From an uncultured Bacteroidia bacterium (GTDB taxonomy: Bacteria; Bacteroidota; Bacteroidia; Bacteroidales; UBA932): a stretch of DNA of 53,419 nt. This document shows, one piece after another, positions 25,879-32,807 of this stretch (within the stretch, counting starts at the first letter, position 1; every line of letters starts with the position of its first letter). The position numbers and the translations under genes were made by a program. The stretch covers positions 1-53,419 of the forward strand of contig CADBPR010000014.1 of the NCBI GenBank assembly GCA_902796555.1, in the 5' to 3' direction. Under the pieces are notes generated by a model that did not search any database, was not told the origin of the DNA, and worked only from the letters and a program-made list of their open reading frames with translations.

Positions 25879-27135
25879 TTATCCATTGTAGACACCGATG
25901 AACAAAACAGCAGCGGTTGTTTTTTCGTAAATGATGTAAACAAAGGGATGGTTCGCGTGGAACTCCACCGCATTTGATTGATCCCAAGGTACACTGGATT
26001 CCATCAGCGCAACCGATACTGCAGCCGCTTCGGTTCCCGCTTCGTCAATGGATAAATTCCCTTTTTGGAAGATAGTGGTAATGAATAAATCGGCAGAACT
26101 CAAATTGGAGAAATCGGCATCGGAGAAAGCAGCCTTCATCCCCAAATCCTGTAAATCTTCCCTTAAAACGTAAGTTTGTATATCCGTTGAAAAAGCCGGT
26201 AACTTGCAATCAACAGGTCGTGACGTCATGGAAGACCTCCAATTGGTCAGTTTTTCATCACTAAGAACAGCTATCAAATCCGATGTTGTCTTCCCGTTTG
26301 ATGGGAGCAGCACATCCATTGCAAAGGTTCCGTCGTAATCCATTTCCAACAATTGGAAATCTTCAAGGGCTGCGAACAAATACTCATTTTTCTGGTGCAT
26401 CATCGGAACAGTTGTCGTATTCCCAAGTTGATTCGTAAACGTTTCATCCCGCGTCAAATCCTTCTGAAAGGGCGATTTCCATGCTGATTTAAAATATAAG
26501 GCATTGAGGAATACGGCTATAGACGATTTGATTTGTTCCGGGCGCAGAACCTCCGGAATCAGACCATGCGTTTTCTCGTCGGCCCATTCGTTGATATACG
26601 CACAAACTTGTTCGGCCTGGCTGAAATCCATACTGGTCAACAACGCGTCATAGTATTCCGTTACAGTCTGAGTATAAGACTCTTTGAAATCAATCCACTC
26701 AGCACAGACGGCAGCATTCGCCATCTGAAAAGCCGTTTTATCTGATGGCGATGTCAAAATCCGCATTTTTTTGCAAAGCGCATTGATGTCCATATATGAG
26801 GAAGCATCCTCAAATCGTAAAACCCGGCAGATTTCTTCCCGTGTCAGCCCTGCTCCTCCCTGGGCAAGCATGCCCAATAAGGAGGCAAGACTGAGCGGAG
26901 AGAACAAATAATTCTCTTCGTTTTTCCGCATCACGTCAAACCCAAAATCATTGAAGCGGGAAAGCATGTCGTTTTCCTCGTCGCTGAGGGCGATTGGCTG
27001 TTCCGGAACCGTGAGAGTTGTTTCTTTCGTATCAGTAATCTGGATATCCGGAGAAGAAGCATTCTCCGACGCCCCCTTTTTCCCGCAAGACACAATCACT
27101 GCGATTGCAAGAAAAGTATATAAATAGTGTTTCAT
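25879..27135 (-). CDS. Serpin (serine protease inhibitor), lipoprotein
   Basis: A 418-aa serpin with a lipobox (AVIVSC, Cys about residue 17), so probably anchored and surface-exposed. Serpin landmarks are all present: NYLFSPLSLASLLGMLAQGG near the start, FLNALYFKSAWKSPF, the breach segment DEAGTEAAAVSVA forming the hinge of the reactive-centre loop, and the final HPFVYIIYEKTTAAVLFIGVY. The small residues at P14-P9 mean it should be inhibitory, and counting from the hinge puts P1 near the Ser-Ser of MESSVP. Tannerella miropin is a known Bacteroidales lipoprotein serpin. The start at 27135 is chosen over one nine codons earlier because the signal peptide begins there. GC is low and the gene stands in the island beside smpB. 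Confidence 0.9.
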   Translation of the reverse strand: MKHYLYTFLAIAVIVSCGKKGASENASSPDIQITDTKETTLTVPEQPIALSDEENDMLSRFNDFGFDVMRKNEENYLFSPLSLASLLGMLAQGGAGLTREEICRVLRFEDASSYMDINALCKKMRILTSPSDKTAFQMANAAVCAEWIDFKESYTQTVTEYYDALLTSMDFSQAEQVCAYINEWADEKTHGLIPEVLRPEQIKSSIAVFLNALYFKSAWKSPFQKDLTRDETFTNQLGNTTTVPMMHQKNEYLFAALEDFQLLEMDYDGTFAMDVLLPSNGKTTSDLIAVLSDEKLTNWRSSMTSRPVDCKLPAFSTDIQTYVLREDLQDLGMKAAFSDADFSNLSSADLFITTIFQKGNLSIDEAGTEAAAVSVALMESSVPWDQSNAVEFHANHPFVYIIYEKTTAAVLFIGVYNG

Positions 27136-27301
27136 GATTAAGATGTTGGGATTCCTATTCATAGGTGTATATTTGTTAAGTTCGGCGCAATATAACTATA
27201 TTTTTTTTATAATCCAATAGTTCATTTATCCTAAATTCCGCAAAAAGCAAAACTTTTTTGCATAAAGCCGCTTGTAACCGTCCACTTCTCCGCATTGCCT
27301 T

Positions 27302-27349
27302 TCGCCTGAGATAGGCGACCTTTGCCTCAAACCAAACTCAAGAGGCAAA
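27302..27349 (+). promoter_or_regulatory. Two stem-loops and a promoter-like site before a small ORF
   Basis: TCGCCT (27302-27307) pairs with AGGCGA (27313-27318), and TTTGCCTC (27321-27328) with GAGGCAAA (27342-27349), which includes the first base of a possible ATG. GACCTTTGC (27317-27325), preceded at 19 bases by TTG (27295-27297), differs from the -7 consensus in one base. The remaining sequence from 27136 to 27301 is AT-rich and holds nothing I recognise. Confidence 0.4.
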
Positions 27350-27477
27350 TGGAAACGACAACACCAACAACCACCCAACAAGACCCTGTCAAGGGTCAGT
27401 TCGCAGCGGCTCCGGATGCACGAGGCTTCAGGCTACGCCGGGTGCGGGGCATTGATGAAAAAAGGTCTCATTGCTGA
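27349..27477 (+). CDS. Possible small ORF, 42 aa
   Basis: An ATG at 27349, with AGAGG eight bases upstream, opens a 42-codon frame (METTTPTTTQQDPVKGQF, then AAAPDARGFRLRRVRGI) ending at TGA 27475-27477. It is Thr-rich at first and Arg-rich later. I do not recognise it. Its last codons lie inside a strong terminator hairpin that it shares with the convergent STAS-like gene. It is richer in GC than the island genes around it. It may be a real small protein, a leader peptide, or the remaining 5' end of a longer gene cut off when the island was rearranged. Confidence 0.35.
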   Translation: METTTPTTTQQDPVKGQFAAAPDARGFRLRRVRGIDEKRSHC

Positions 27478-27490
27478 GATCTTTTTTCAT
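27455..27490. terminator. Bidirectional terminator between the small ORF and the STAS-like gene
   Basis: A 16-base stem with one G-T wobble (27455-27470 with 27475-27490) and a four-base loop TTGC. Both strands end in a run of six T. The stop codons of the small ORF (plus) and of the STAS-like gene (minus) both fall in it. Confidence 0.8.
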
Positions 27491-27779
27491 AATGCAACTG
27501 TAGTATCCGGCGCTTCAAGGCAGTAAGGATACTTCGTTCCGCAACAGGGTCCACTCCCGCGAATGTAGTCCGTGCTTTCAGTTCTTCCAACGACATCTCT
27601 AACAAGAGTTTTGCGAGGCACTCGTCGGCAAAAGAATTCGTAACCGTATCAATGCCGGAGAAATCAAGCACGACCTTTTCTTTTCCGTCCAGCAACGGAC
27701 GAAGATTGGACCTGATTCTGGCTCCGAGGAGACGCGTTCCCATGCTGTCTCCGTACTTGGAAAACTTGAAAACTACCAT
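27468..27779 (-). CDS. STAS-like domain protein (DUF4325 type)
   Basis: A 103-aa protein. The segment KVVLDFSGIDTVTNSFADECLAKLL is a STAS-like core: a hydrophobic strand, then a Ser in the loop where anti-sigma-factor antagonists such as SpoIIAA carry the phosphorylated Ser. The N-terminus (FSKYGDSMGTRLLGARIR) fits DUF4325 proteins. It overlaps the GHKL-ATPase gene upstream by seven bases, so the two are made together. By analogy with SpoIIAB/SpoIIAA-type partner switching, the ATPase may phosphorylate or bind it. No sigma factor is nearby. The function is inferred. Confidence 0.78.
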   Translation of the reverse strand: MVVFKFSKYGDSMGTRLLGARIRSNLRPLLDGKEKVVLDFSGIDTVTNSFADECLAKLLLEMSLEELKARTTFAGVDPVAERSILTALKRRILQLHYEKRSQQ

Positions 27780-28423
27780 AACTTGTCTAATTCGTTACTG
27801 TCATCCAGGAATAATTCGTTGAATTCCTCTGCGGGGTCTGTTCTGTGATTGACAACAGATGCCGGATTGATATCCATGTTGGAGCGGAGTTCAAAATACA
27901 CGATAGTACCCTGCCAGTGCTCCGACTGCGTAACAGTCATGTCGCCATTGGCCGAAAGCGAATAATCACCGGAACGGATAATCAGTTTATGGCCTGCCGT
28001 ATTGATGAGCCGGGACGTTGAATATAGGCCAAAGCCCATACCTTTGCCATCAGACACCTTGTCTTTAATACAATACATGAGCGCTTGCGGCTCAGAGATT
28101 CCCGAATAAGCGCTGTTTTGGGCAAGTGACGCCTGAATGCCCATTCCATCATCGGCAACAAGAATCTGTATCAAGTGCTCCTCTTTAGCGTAATTGGTAA
28201 TGACAATACCAACCGTTTTTCCGGAATGAATGAGCACATTGTCCAACACTTCGTAGAAACAGTAACTCATTGCTTGAAGCAGAGTGGTTTCCACTTCCGG
28301 CTGATGAATCAGCACTTCCACCAACCTGCGATACACCAATTGGATGTTCCGGTCATCGAACATCTCAATACAGATATGTCCCTTTGAGGGGAAGTACTGT
28401 TGAAGTAATGTATCTATGTTCAT
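27773..28423 (-). CDS. GHKL-type ATP-binding protein, possible anti-sigma-type kinase
   Basis: A 216-aa protein with a histidine-kinase-like ATPase domain: N-box CFYEVLDNVLIHS (about residues 55-67), G1 box VADDGMGIQ, and G2 box GKGMGFGLYSTSRLI. It has no HisKA dimerisation domain, sensor or membrane segment, so it is not an ordinary sensor kinase. The last 50 residues are acidic. It forms a two-gene unit with the STAS-like gene and is driven by a promoter of perfect consensus. Likely a soluble partner-switching kinase; a stand-alone GHKL protein linked to defence or phase control is an alternative. It is poorer in GC than the flanks. Confidence 0.78.
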   Translation of the reverse strand: MNIDTLLQQYFPSKGHICIEMFDDRNIQLVYRRLVEVLIHQPEVETTLLQAMSYCFYEVLDNVLIHSGKTVGIVITNYAKEEHLIQILVADDGMGIQASLAQNSAYSGISEPQALMYCIKDKVSDGKGMGFGLYSTSRLINTAGHKLIIRSGDYSLSANGDMTVTQSEHWQGTIVYFELRSNMDINPASVVNHRTDPAEEFNELFLDDSNELDKLW

Positions 28424-28451
28424 AATACTCCGGCAGATAATATTGCCTTAT

Positions 28452-28483
28452 GCAAAGATAGTTACAAGGCGCGAAAAATCAAA
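28452..28483 (-). promoter_or_regulatory. Bacteroidota-type promoter of the ATPase/STAS pair
   Basis: On the minus strand TTTG (28480-28483), 19 bases, then TATCTTTGC (28452-28460): an exact consensus match, 28 bases before the ATG at 28423. Confidence 0.85.
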
Positions 28484-28494
28484 AGGAATATCTT

Positions 28495-28516
28495 TTAATA
28501 TCCGCCGCGGCGGATA
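28495..28516 (-). repeat. Inverted copy of the smpB terminus within an 18-bp palindrome
   Basis: On the minus strand 28495-28510 reads CCGCGGCGGATATTAA, identical to the last sixteen bases of smpB (24976-24991). The neighbouring bases 28499-28516 form a perfect palindrome, TATCCGCCG/CGGCGGATA. It lies 12 bases beyond the asd stop and marks the right edge of the low-GC island. Confidence 0.75.
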
Positions 28517-28527
28517 GCGGGATGGCA

Positions 28528-29532
28528 TCAGCGGGGCAGGAGCCCGGCGGCGAGGAGCGCTTCGGCAATCTGGACGGCGTTGGTGGCGGCCCCTTTGCGG
28601 ATGTTGTCCGACACGCACCAGAAATTGAGGCCGTACGGGACGGACGGGTCTCGGCGCAGCCGGCCGACAAAGACATCGTCTTTGCCCAGGGAATGAATGG
28701 GCATCGGATACAGGTTCCGGGACGGGTCATCCTGCACGGTCACACCGGGAGTATGTTCCCAGATATCCCGGATTTCTTCCAGGGTAAAGTCCTGGAACAA
28801 TTCAAGATTGATGGACTCACTGTGGCCGCCGACCACCGGCACGCGGGCCGTCGTGGGGCTGACCCCGATGCGGTCGTCGCGCAGGATTTTATGGGTCTCG
28901 TTGACCATCTTCATCTCCTCTTTCGTGTTTCCGTTCTCCAGGAAACTGTCGATGTGCGTAAGGATGTTCCGGTCGATGGGATACGGATAGAAAGCATCGT
29001 ATTCACCCGGTCCCTTGCCGGCGCGTTCGGCCTCCAGCTGGCGGATGCCTTTGATGCCGGACCCGGTAACAGACTGATAGGTGGACACTACGATACGCTT
29101 GATACCGAAGCGTTTATGCAACGGTGCGAGCGGCAGAACCATCTGGATGGTGGAGCAGTTCGGGTTGGCGATGATATAGTCGTCCGCGGTCAGCACGTCG
29201 GCGTTGATTTCCGGCACGACCAGTTTCTTGTCGGGGTCCTGGCGCCAGCAGGAGGAGTTATCGACGACGCGGCAGCCCACGGCAGCAAAACGCGGCGCCA
29301 GTTCGCGTGAAGCGGCGGCGCCGGCGGAGAAAATGGCCAGGTCAGGGCGGGCGGCGATGGCGTCATCCGCACGCATGACGGCATACTCCTTTCCGGCAAA
29401 GGTGACCTTCTTCCCGACGGAACGTTCGGAAGCGACAGGGAAAAATTCGGTTACGGGGAAGCGGCGTTCGGCCAGAACTTCCATCATCCGGGTGCCGACC
29501 AGTCCGGTTACACCCACTACGGCTACTTTCAT
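28528..29532 (-). CDS. asd: Aspartate-semialdehyde dehydrogenase
   Basis: Reduces aspartyl phosphate to aspartate semialdehyde, leading to diaminopimelate, lysine, threonine and methionine. At 334 aa it has the normal length. The NADP-binding start is VAVVGVTGLVGTRMMEVL, the catalytic Cys is Cys126 in IANPNCSTIQM, and TYQSVTGSG and GGHSESIN follow. One oddity: the usually invariant DNSSAxR motif reads DNSSCWR with a second Cys at residue 95. It is convergent with smpB across the island. A long hairpin separates it from the GTPase gene upstream on the same strand. Confidence 0.95.
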   Translation of the reverse strand: MKVAVVGVTGLVGTRMMEVLAERRFPVTEFFPVASERSVGKKVTFAGKEYAVMRADDAIAARPDLAIFSAGAAASRELAPRFAAVGCRVVDNSSCWRQDPDKKLVVPEINADVLTADDYIIANPNCSTIQMVLPLAPLHKRFGIKRIVVSTYQSVTGSGIKGIRQLEAERAGKGPGEYDAFYPYPIDRNILTHIDSFLENGNTKEEMKMVNETHKILRDDRIGVSPTTARVPVVGGHSESINLELFQDFTLEEIRDIWEHTPGVTVQDDPSRNLYPMPIHSLGKDDVFVGRLRRDPSVPYGLNFWCVSDNIRKGAATNAVQIAEALLAAGLLPR

Positions 29533-29549
29533 AATTTTTTAAACATTCC

Positions 29550-29633
29550 GAAAAAATAAGCTACCTCGTTTCAAAACCTGTGGCCACCCTCGGCCACATA
29601 AGAGGGAGGGGCCCTGAGGTAGCTTATTTTTTC
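29550..29633. repeat. Long inverted repeat with nested hairpin (bidirectional terminator or mobile repeat)
   Basis: A perfect 18-base inverted repeat (29550-29567 and 29616-29633; arms contain AAAAAATAAGCTACCTC) flanks 48 bases. Inside, TGTGGCC (29579-29585) pairs with GGCCACA (29592-29598). Either strand would end in TTATTTTTT, so it can terminate transcription both ways. The elaborate GC-rich interior is more than a terminator needs, and suggests an interspersed repeat or a leader structure in front of asd. Confidence 0.7.
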
Positions 29634-29657
29634 TCCATTACTATATTGTTAAATCCG

Positions 29658-30878
29658 TTAATCACACAGGCAGCTGTCCATCATCTTCTCAATGGCGGCC
29701 TTGTCCAGGTGCTGGCCGATGAAGACGATTTTAATCATACGGTCGCCGAACTCCGGGTCCCAGTCGCGACGCAGGTTCTTGTCCCGGGCCATCAGCTCTT
29801 CCAGGCGGTCGTCCGGCATGGTGGCGAACCAGTAACCGGCATCCTTGATGGCCTTCTGCTTGCCGGCCGTCTCAAAGAGATAGCATTTGTCGGGCTCGTC
29901 GGAGAAATAGCAGAGCCCCTTGGCCCGGATGATGCCCGCGGGCCAATGCCGTGCCACCAGATTGTCGAATTTGTTGAGGTCCAGGGCCGGCCGGCGGTAA
30001 TAGACATAGGTGCCGATGCCGTATTCCTCGACTTCGCCTTCGTCATGGTGGTGGTGATGATGGTGATGCCCGTCATGGTCGTGCTCGTCGTGGTCATCAT
30101 CATCGTCGTCGTCCTCGTCATGGTCGTGCTCCTCGTCTCCCTCGATGGCGGCAATCCAGGCGGCGGAAGTGGCGACTTTGTCGAAGTCGAAAAGGTTGGT
30201 GTTCAGGAGTTTGTCCAGGTCCACATCGCCGTAGTCGCAGGTCAGCACCACAGCTTTCGGGTTGAGCGCGGTAACGACTTCGCGGACGCGGGCCAGCTCC
30301 TCGGGCGTCACTTCGGAAGCCTTGTTGAGCAGGACCATATTGCAGAATTCAATCTGTTCGATAACGAGCCGTTCAAGGTCTTCTTCGCCGTCGTGTTCGC
30401 CCTTCAGGGCATCTCCGCAGCCGAATTCGTCCCGCATCCGCAGGGCGTCCACCACGGTGACGATGCAGTCCAGCCGGGGCAGGGTGCCGGAGGCGTACTG
30501 GGGGAAGACGGAAGAGATGCTGCTGACCGTCTGGGCAATGGGGGCGGGCTCGCAGATGCCGCTGGCCTCGATGACGATATAGTCAAAGCGGTTCATCCGG
30601 CACAGGTCCGCCAACTGTGAAATCAGGTCCATTTTCAGCGTGCAGCAGATGCAGCCGTTCTGCAGGGCGACGAGACTGTCGTCTCCCTGACCCACGATTC
30701 CGCCTTTCTGGATGAGGTCGGAGTCGATGTTCACCTCGCCGATATCGTTGACGATGACGGCAAAACGGATACCGCGCCGGTTGTTCAGAATGCGGTTCAG
30801 CAAGGTGGTTTTTCCGCTGCCGAGATAACCGGTCAGCAGCAGGACCGGAGTTTCTTTTTTATCCATCGTGATAGTCAT
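29658..30878 (-). CDS. CobW/COG0523-family GTPase, probable zinc metallochaperone
   Basis: A 406-aa G3E GTPase. Walker A is GYLGSGKTT (residues 17-25), the metal-binding CxCC is Cys76-Cys79 in NGCICCTL, and LLNKASEV is the NKxD-like guanine motif; EASGICEPAPI is also typical. Residues 248-281 are an unbroken acidic and His tract with eight consecutive His, a likely metal store. The C-terminal CobW_C domain follows. Zinc or cobalt delivery is the usual role; which metal is not clear and no Zur site was recognised. The start at 30878 fits the promoter; a second ATG at 30866 is possible. Confidence 0.88.
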   Translation of the reverse strand: MTITMDKKETPVLLLTGYLGSGKTTLLNRILNNRRGIRFAVIVNDIGEVNIDSDLIQKGGIVGQGDDSLVALQNGCICCTLKMDLISQLADLCRMNRFDYIVIEASGICEPAPIAQTVSSISSVFPQYASGTLPRLDCIVTVVDALRMRDEFGCGDALKGEHDGEEDLERLVIEQIEFCNMVLLNKASEVTPEELARVREVVTALNPKAVVLTCDYGDVDLDKLLNTNLFDFDKVATSAAWIAAIEGDEEHDHDEDDDDDDDHDEHDHDGHHHHHHHHDEGEVEEYGIGTYVYYRRPALDLNKFDNLVARHWPAGIIRAKGLCYFSDEPDKCYLFETAGKQKAIKDAGYWFATMPDDRLEELMARDKNLRRDWDPEFGDRMIKIVFIGQHLDKAAIEKMMDSCLCD

Positions 30879-30902
30879 ACTACTTCTCTGACATTTGGGA
30901 CT

Positions 30903-30932
30903 GCAAAGATAGCAAAAAATGCGTATCTTTGC
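30903..30932. promoter_or_regulatory. Overlapping divergent promoters (GTPase, minus; REC-AAA+ regulator, plus)
   Basis: TATCTTTGC occurs on the minus strand at 30903-30911 and on the plus strand at 30924-30932, twelve bases apart. Each promoter's -33 region lies over or beyond the other's -7 box, so two polymerases could not bind at once. Confidence 0.75.
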
Positions 30933-30951
30933 GGATACGAAATACATAGAA

Positions 30952-32097
30952 ATGAAAATACTGATAGTAGACGACGAACGGGCGATTCGCAATTCGCTGA
31001 AGGAAATCCTGATGGACGAGGGATACGAGGTGGAGACCGCGGAAGACGGTCCTGCCGCCCTGGCCCTGGCCGGCAAGGAACGCTTCGACGTGATTTTCTG
31101 CGATATCAAGATGCCCGGAATGGAAGGGACCCAGGTCCTTTCCGCCCTGACGGAAGAAGGCATCGATTCGGCCGTGGTGATGATTTCCGGCCACGGCGAT
31201 ATCGATACGGCCGTCGAGTGTATCAAGAAAGGGGCTTTCGACTTCATCCAGAAGCCCCTGGACCTGAACCGCATCCTGATTACCATCAAGAACGCCACGG
31301 ACAAAGCCAATCTGGTCAAAGACAACCGTATCCTCAAAAAGAAGGTATACGGCCAGCAGATGATTGGCGAATCGGAGCCCATCCGCCACGTCCGGGAGAT
31401 GATTGAAAAGGTGGCCCCGACCGATGCGCGGGTCCTCGTGACCGGCGCCAACGGCACCGGCAAGGAACTGGTGGCCCGCAGCCTGCACCAGCAGAGCGCC
31501 CGCAGCGCCATGCCGTACATCGAAGTGAACTGCGCGGCCATCCCGTCCGAACTGATAGAAAGCGAATTGTTCGGCCACAAAAAAGGCTCCTTCACCTCGG
31601 CGGTCAAAGACCACAAGGGCAAGTTCGAGCAGGCCGACGGCGGGACCCTTTTCCTGGACGAAATCGGCGACATGAGCCTGGCGGCCCAGGCCAAGGTGCT
31701 CCGCGTCCTGCAGGAGCGCAAACTGACCCCGGTGGGCGGCGACAAAGACATCGAAGTCAATGTCCGCGTCATAGCCGCCACCAACAAGGACCTCAAGGCC
31801 GAGATTGAAAAAGGAACCTTCCGCGAGGACCTGTACCACCGGCTCAGCGTCATCGTCATCAAAGTGCCTTCCCTGGACGAGCGCAAGGATGACATTCCGC
31901 TGCTGGTGCAGTATTTCACCGAACAGATTTGCGCGGAAACGGGCAAACCGCTCCGGGAATTCGCGCCGCAGGCCGTCCGTCTGCTGCAGGAAAAAACCTG
32001 GCCTGGCAATATCCGCGAACTGCGCAACGTCGTGGAGCGCCTGCTGATTCTGGGCGGCAACCCGGTCTCCGTGCAGGATGTTACGAATTACGTTTAA
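30952..32097 (+). CDS. NtrC-family response regulator (REC-AAA+) without a DNA-binding domain
   Basis: A 381-aa regulator. The receiver domain has Asp7-Asp8, phosphoacceptor Asp51 (FCDIKMPG), Ser79 and Lys101 (QKPL). The AAA+ domain has Walker A GANGTGKE (165-172) and GTLFLDEIGD. The sigma-54 contact motif GAFTGA is changed to GSFTSA (212-217). The chain stops right after the AAA+ lid (PVSVQDVTNYV) with no Fis-type helix-turn-helix, so it is some 70-90 residues shorter than NtrC. The start at 30952 (MKILIVDDE) lies 20 bases after the -7 box. A likely partner is the NtrY-like kinase at 35487. It shares its stop with the cmk start (TAATG). Confidence 0.92.
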   Translation: MKILIVDDERAIRNSLKEILMDEGYEVETAEDGPAALALAGKERFDVIFCDIKMPGMEGTQVLSALTEEGIDSAVVMISGHGDIDTAVECIKKGAFDFIQKPLDLNRILITIKNATDKANLVKDNRILKKKVYGQQMIGESEPIRHVREMIEKVAPTDARVLVTGANGTGKELVARSLHQQSARSAMPYIEVNCAAIPSELIESELFGHKKGSFTSAVKDHKGKFEQADGGTLFLDEIGDMSLAAQAKVLRVLQERKLTPVGGDKDIEVNVRVIAATNKDLKAEIEKGTFREDLYHRLSVIVIKVPSLDERKDDIPLLVQYFTEQICAETGKPLREFAPQAVRLLQEKTWPGNIRELRNVVERLLILGGNPVSVQDVTNYV

Positions 32098-32807
32098 TGC
32101 ATAACGCTATGCAAGTCCCCGATATCATCATCGCCATTGACGGTTATTCGTCTACCGGCAAAAGCACTTTCGCCAAATTGATTGCGAAGGAGTTTGATTT
32201 TCTGTATCTGGACTCCGGCGCCCTGTACCGCGGGGTCACCCTGTTCGCCCTGGAAAACGGGATGATTACAGACGGCGACCGGATTGACCTGGAACGCCTG
32301 ATTCCCGCCCTGGACGGTCTGGACATTCATTTCGAGTCCGGCAGCAAGACCTATATGGGCAGCCGTTGCATCGAAGATACCATCCGGACGCTGGCCGTAT
32401 CCGGCTCCGTCAGCCCGATTGCCGCCGTGCCCGAGGTGCGGGCCTATGTGGACCGCCGCCTGCGTGAATTCGGCCGGCAGGGCCGCATCGTCATGGACGG
32501 ACGGGATATCGGTACGACCGTCTTCCCGGATGCCCAGTTGAAAATTTTCATGGTGGCCGACGACCAGGTGCGGGCCCAGCGTCGTTACGACGAAATGGTG
32601 TCAAAGGGCGAAACGCCTGATTTCCAGGATGTTCTGGCTAATCTGAAAGAGCGTGACCGGATTGATTCCACCCGCGAAGTGTCACCCCTGCGTCAGGCGG
32701 AGGACGCTTTCGTGATGGACAATTCGGACATGAGCCTCCACGAAGAAGTCGTCTGGATCCGCGGTCTGATACAGGGCCGCTTCGGCATTCTGGAGACCCG
32801 CTGGTAA
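32097..32807 (+). CDS. cmk: Cytidylate kinase
   Basis: Phosphorylates CMP and dCMP. The P-loop is DGYSSTGKST near the N-terminus, YLDSGALYRGVTL is the nucleotide-binding segment, MDGRDIGTTVFPDA and the RDRIDSTRE lid segment are typical. The start at 32097 overlaps the regulator's stop (TAATG) and gives 236 aa; an in-frame ATG at 32109 would give 232 aa and cannot be excluded. It ends on the first base of ispH. The three genes read as one operon. Confidence 0.95.
   Translation: MHNAMQVPDIIIAIDGYSSTGKSTFAKLIAKEFDFLYLDSGALYRGVTLFALENGMITDGDRIDLERLIPALDGLDIHFESGSKTYMGSRCIEDTIRTLAVSGSVSPIAAVPEVRAYVDRRLREFGRQGRIVMDGRDIGTTVFPDAQLKIFMVADDQVRAQRRYDEMVSKGETPDFQDVLANLKERDRIDSTREVSPLRQAEDAFVMDNSDMSLHEEVVWIRGLIQGRFGILETRW

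Noticed and set aside
25697..25987. Minus frame resembling a second frame over the end of smpB
   Set aside because: The similarity exists only because both read the antisense of the duplicated smpB end; not a gene family.
27136..27467. Insertion-sequence remnant between the serpin and the STAS-like gene
   Set aside because: Stem-loops are present but no paired terminal repeats, target duplication or transposase fragment can be shown.
29550..29633. Lysine riboswitch before asd
   Set aside because: Too short and lacks the multi-helix layout of the lysine class; it is essentially one long hairpin with a nested one.
29658..32060. Extended 800-codon minus frame of the CobW-type GTPase
   Set aside because: The extra N-terminal part lies across the promoter and antisense to the response regulator, and has no family similarity; the real start is at 30878.
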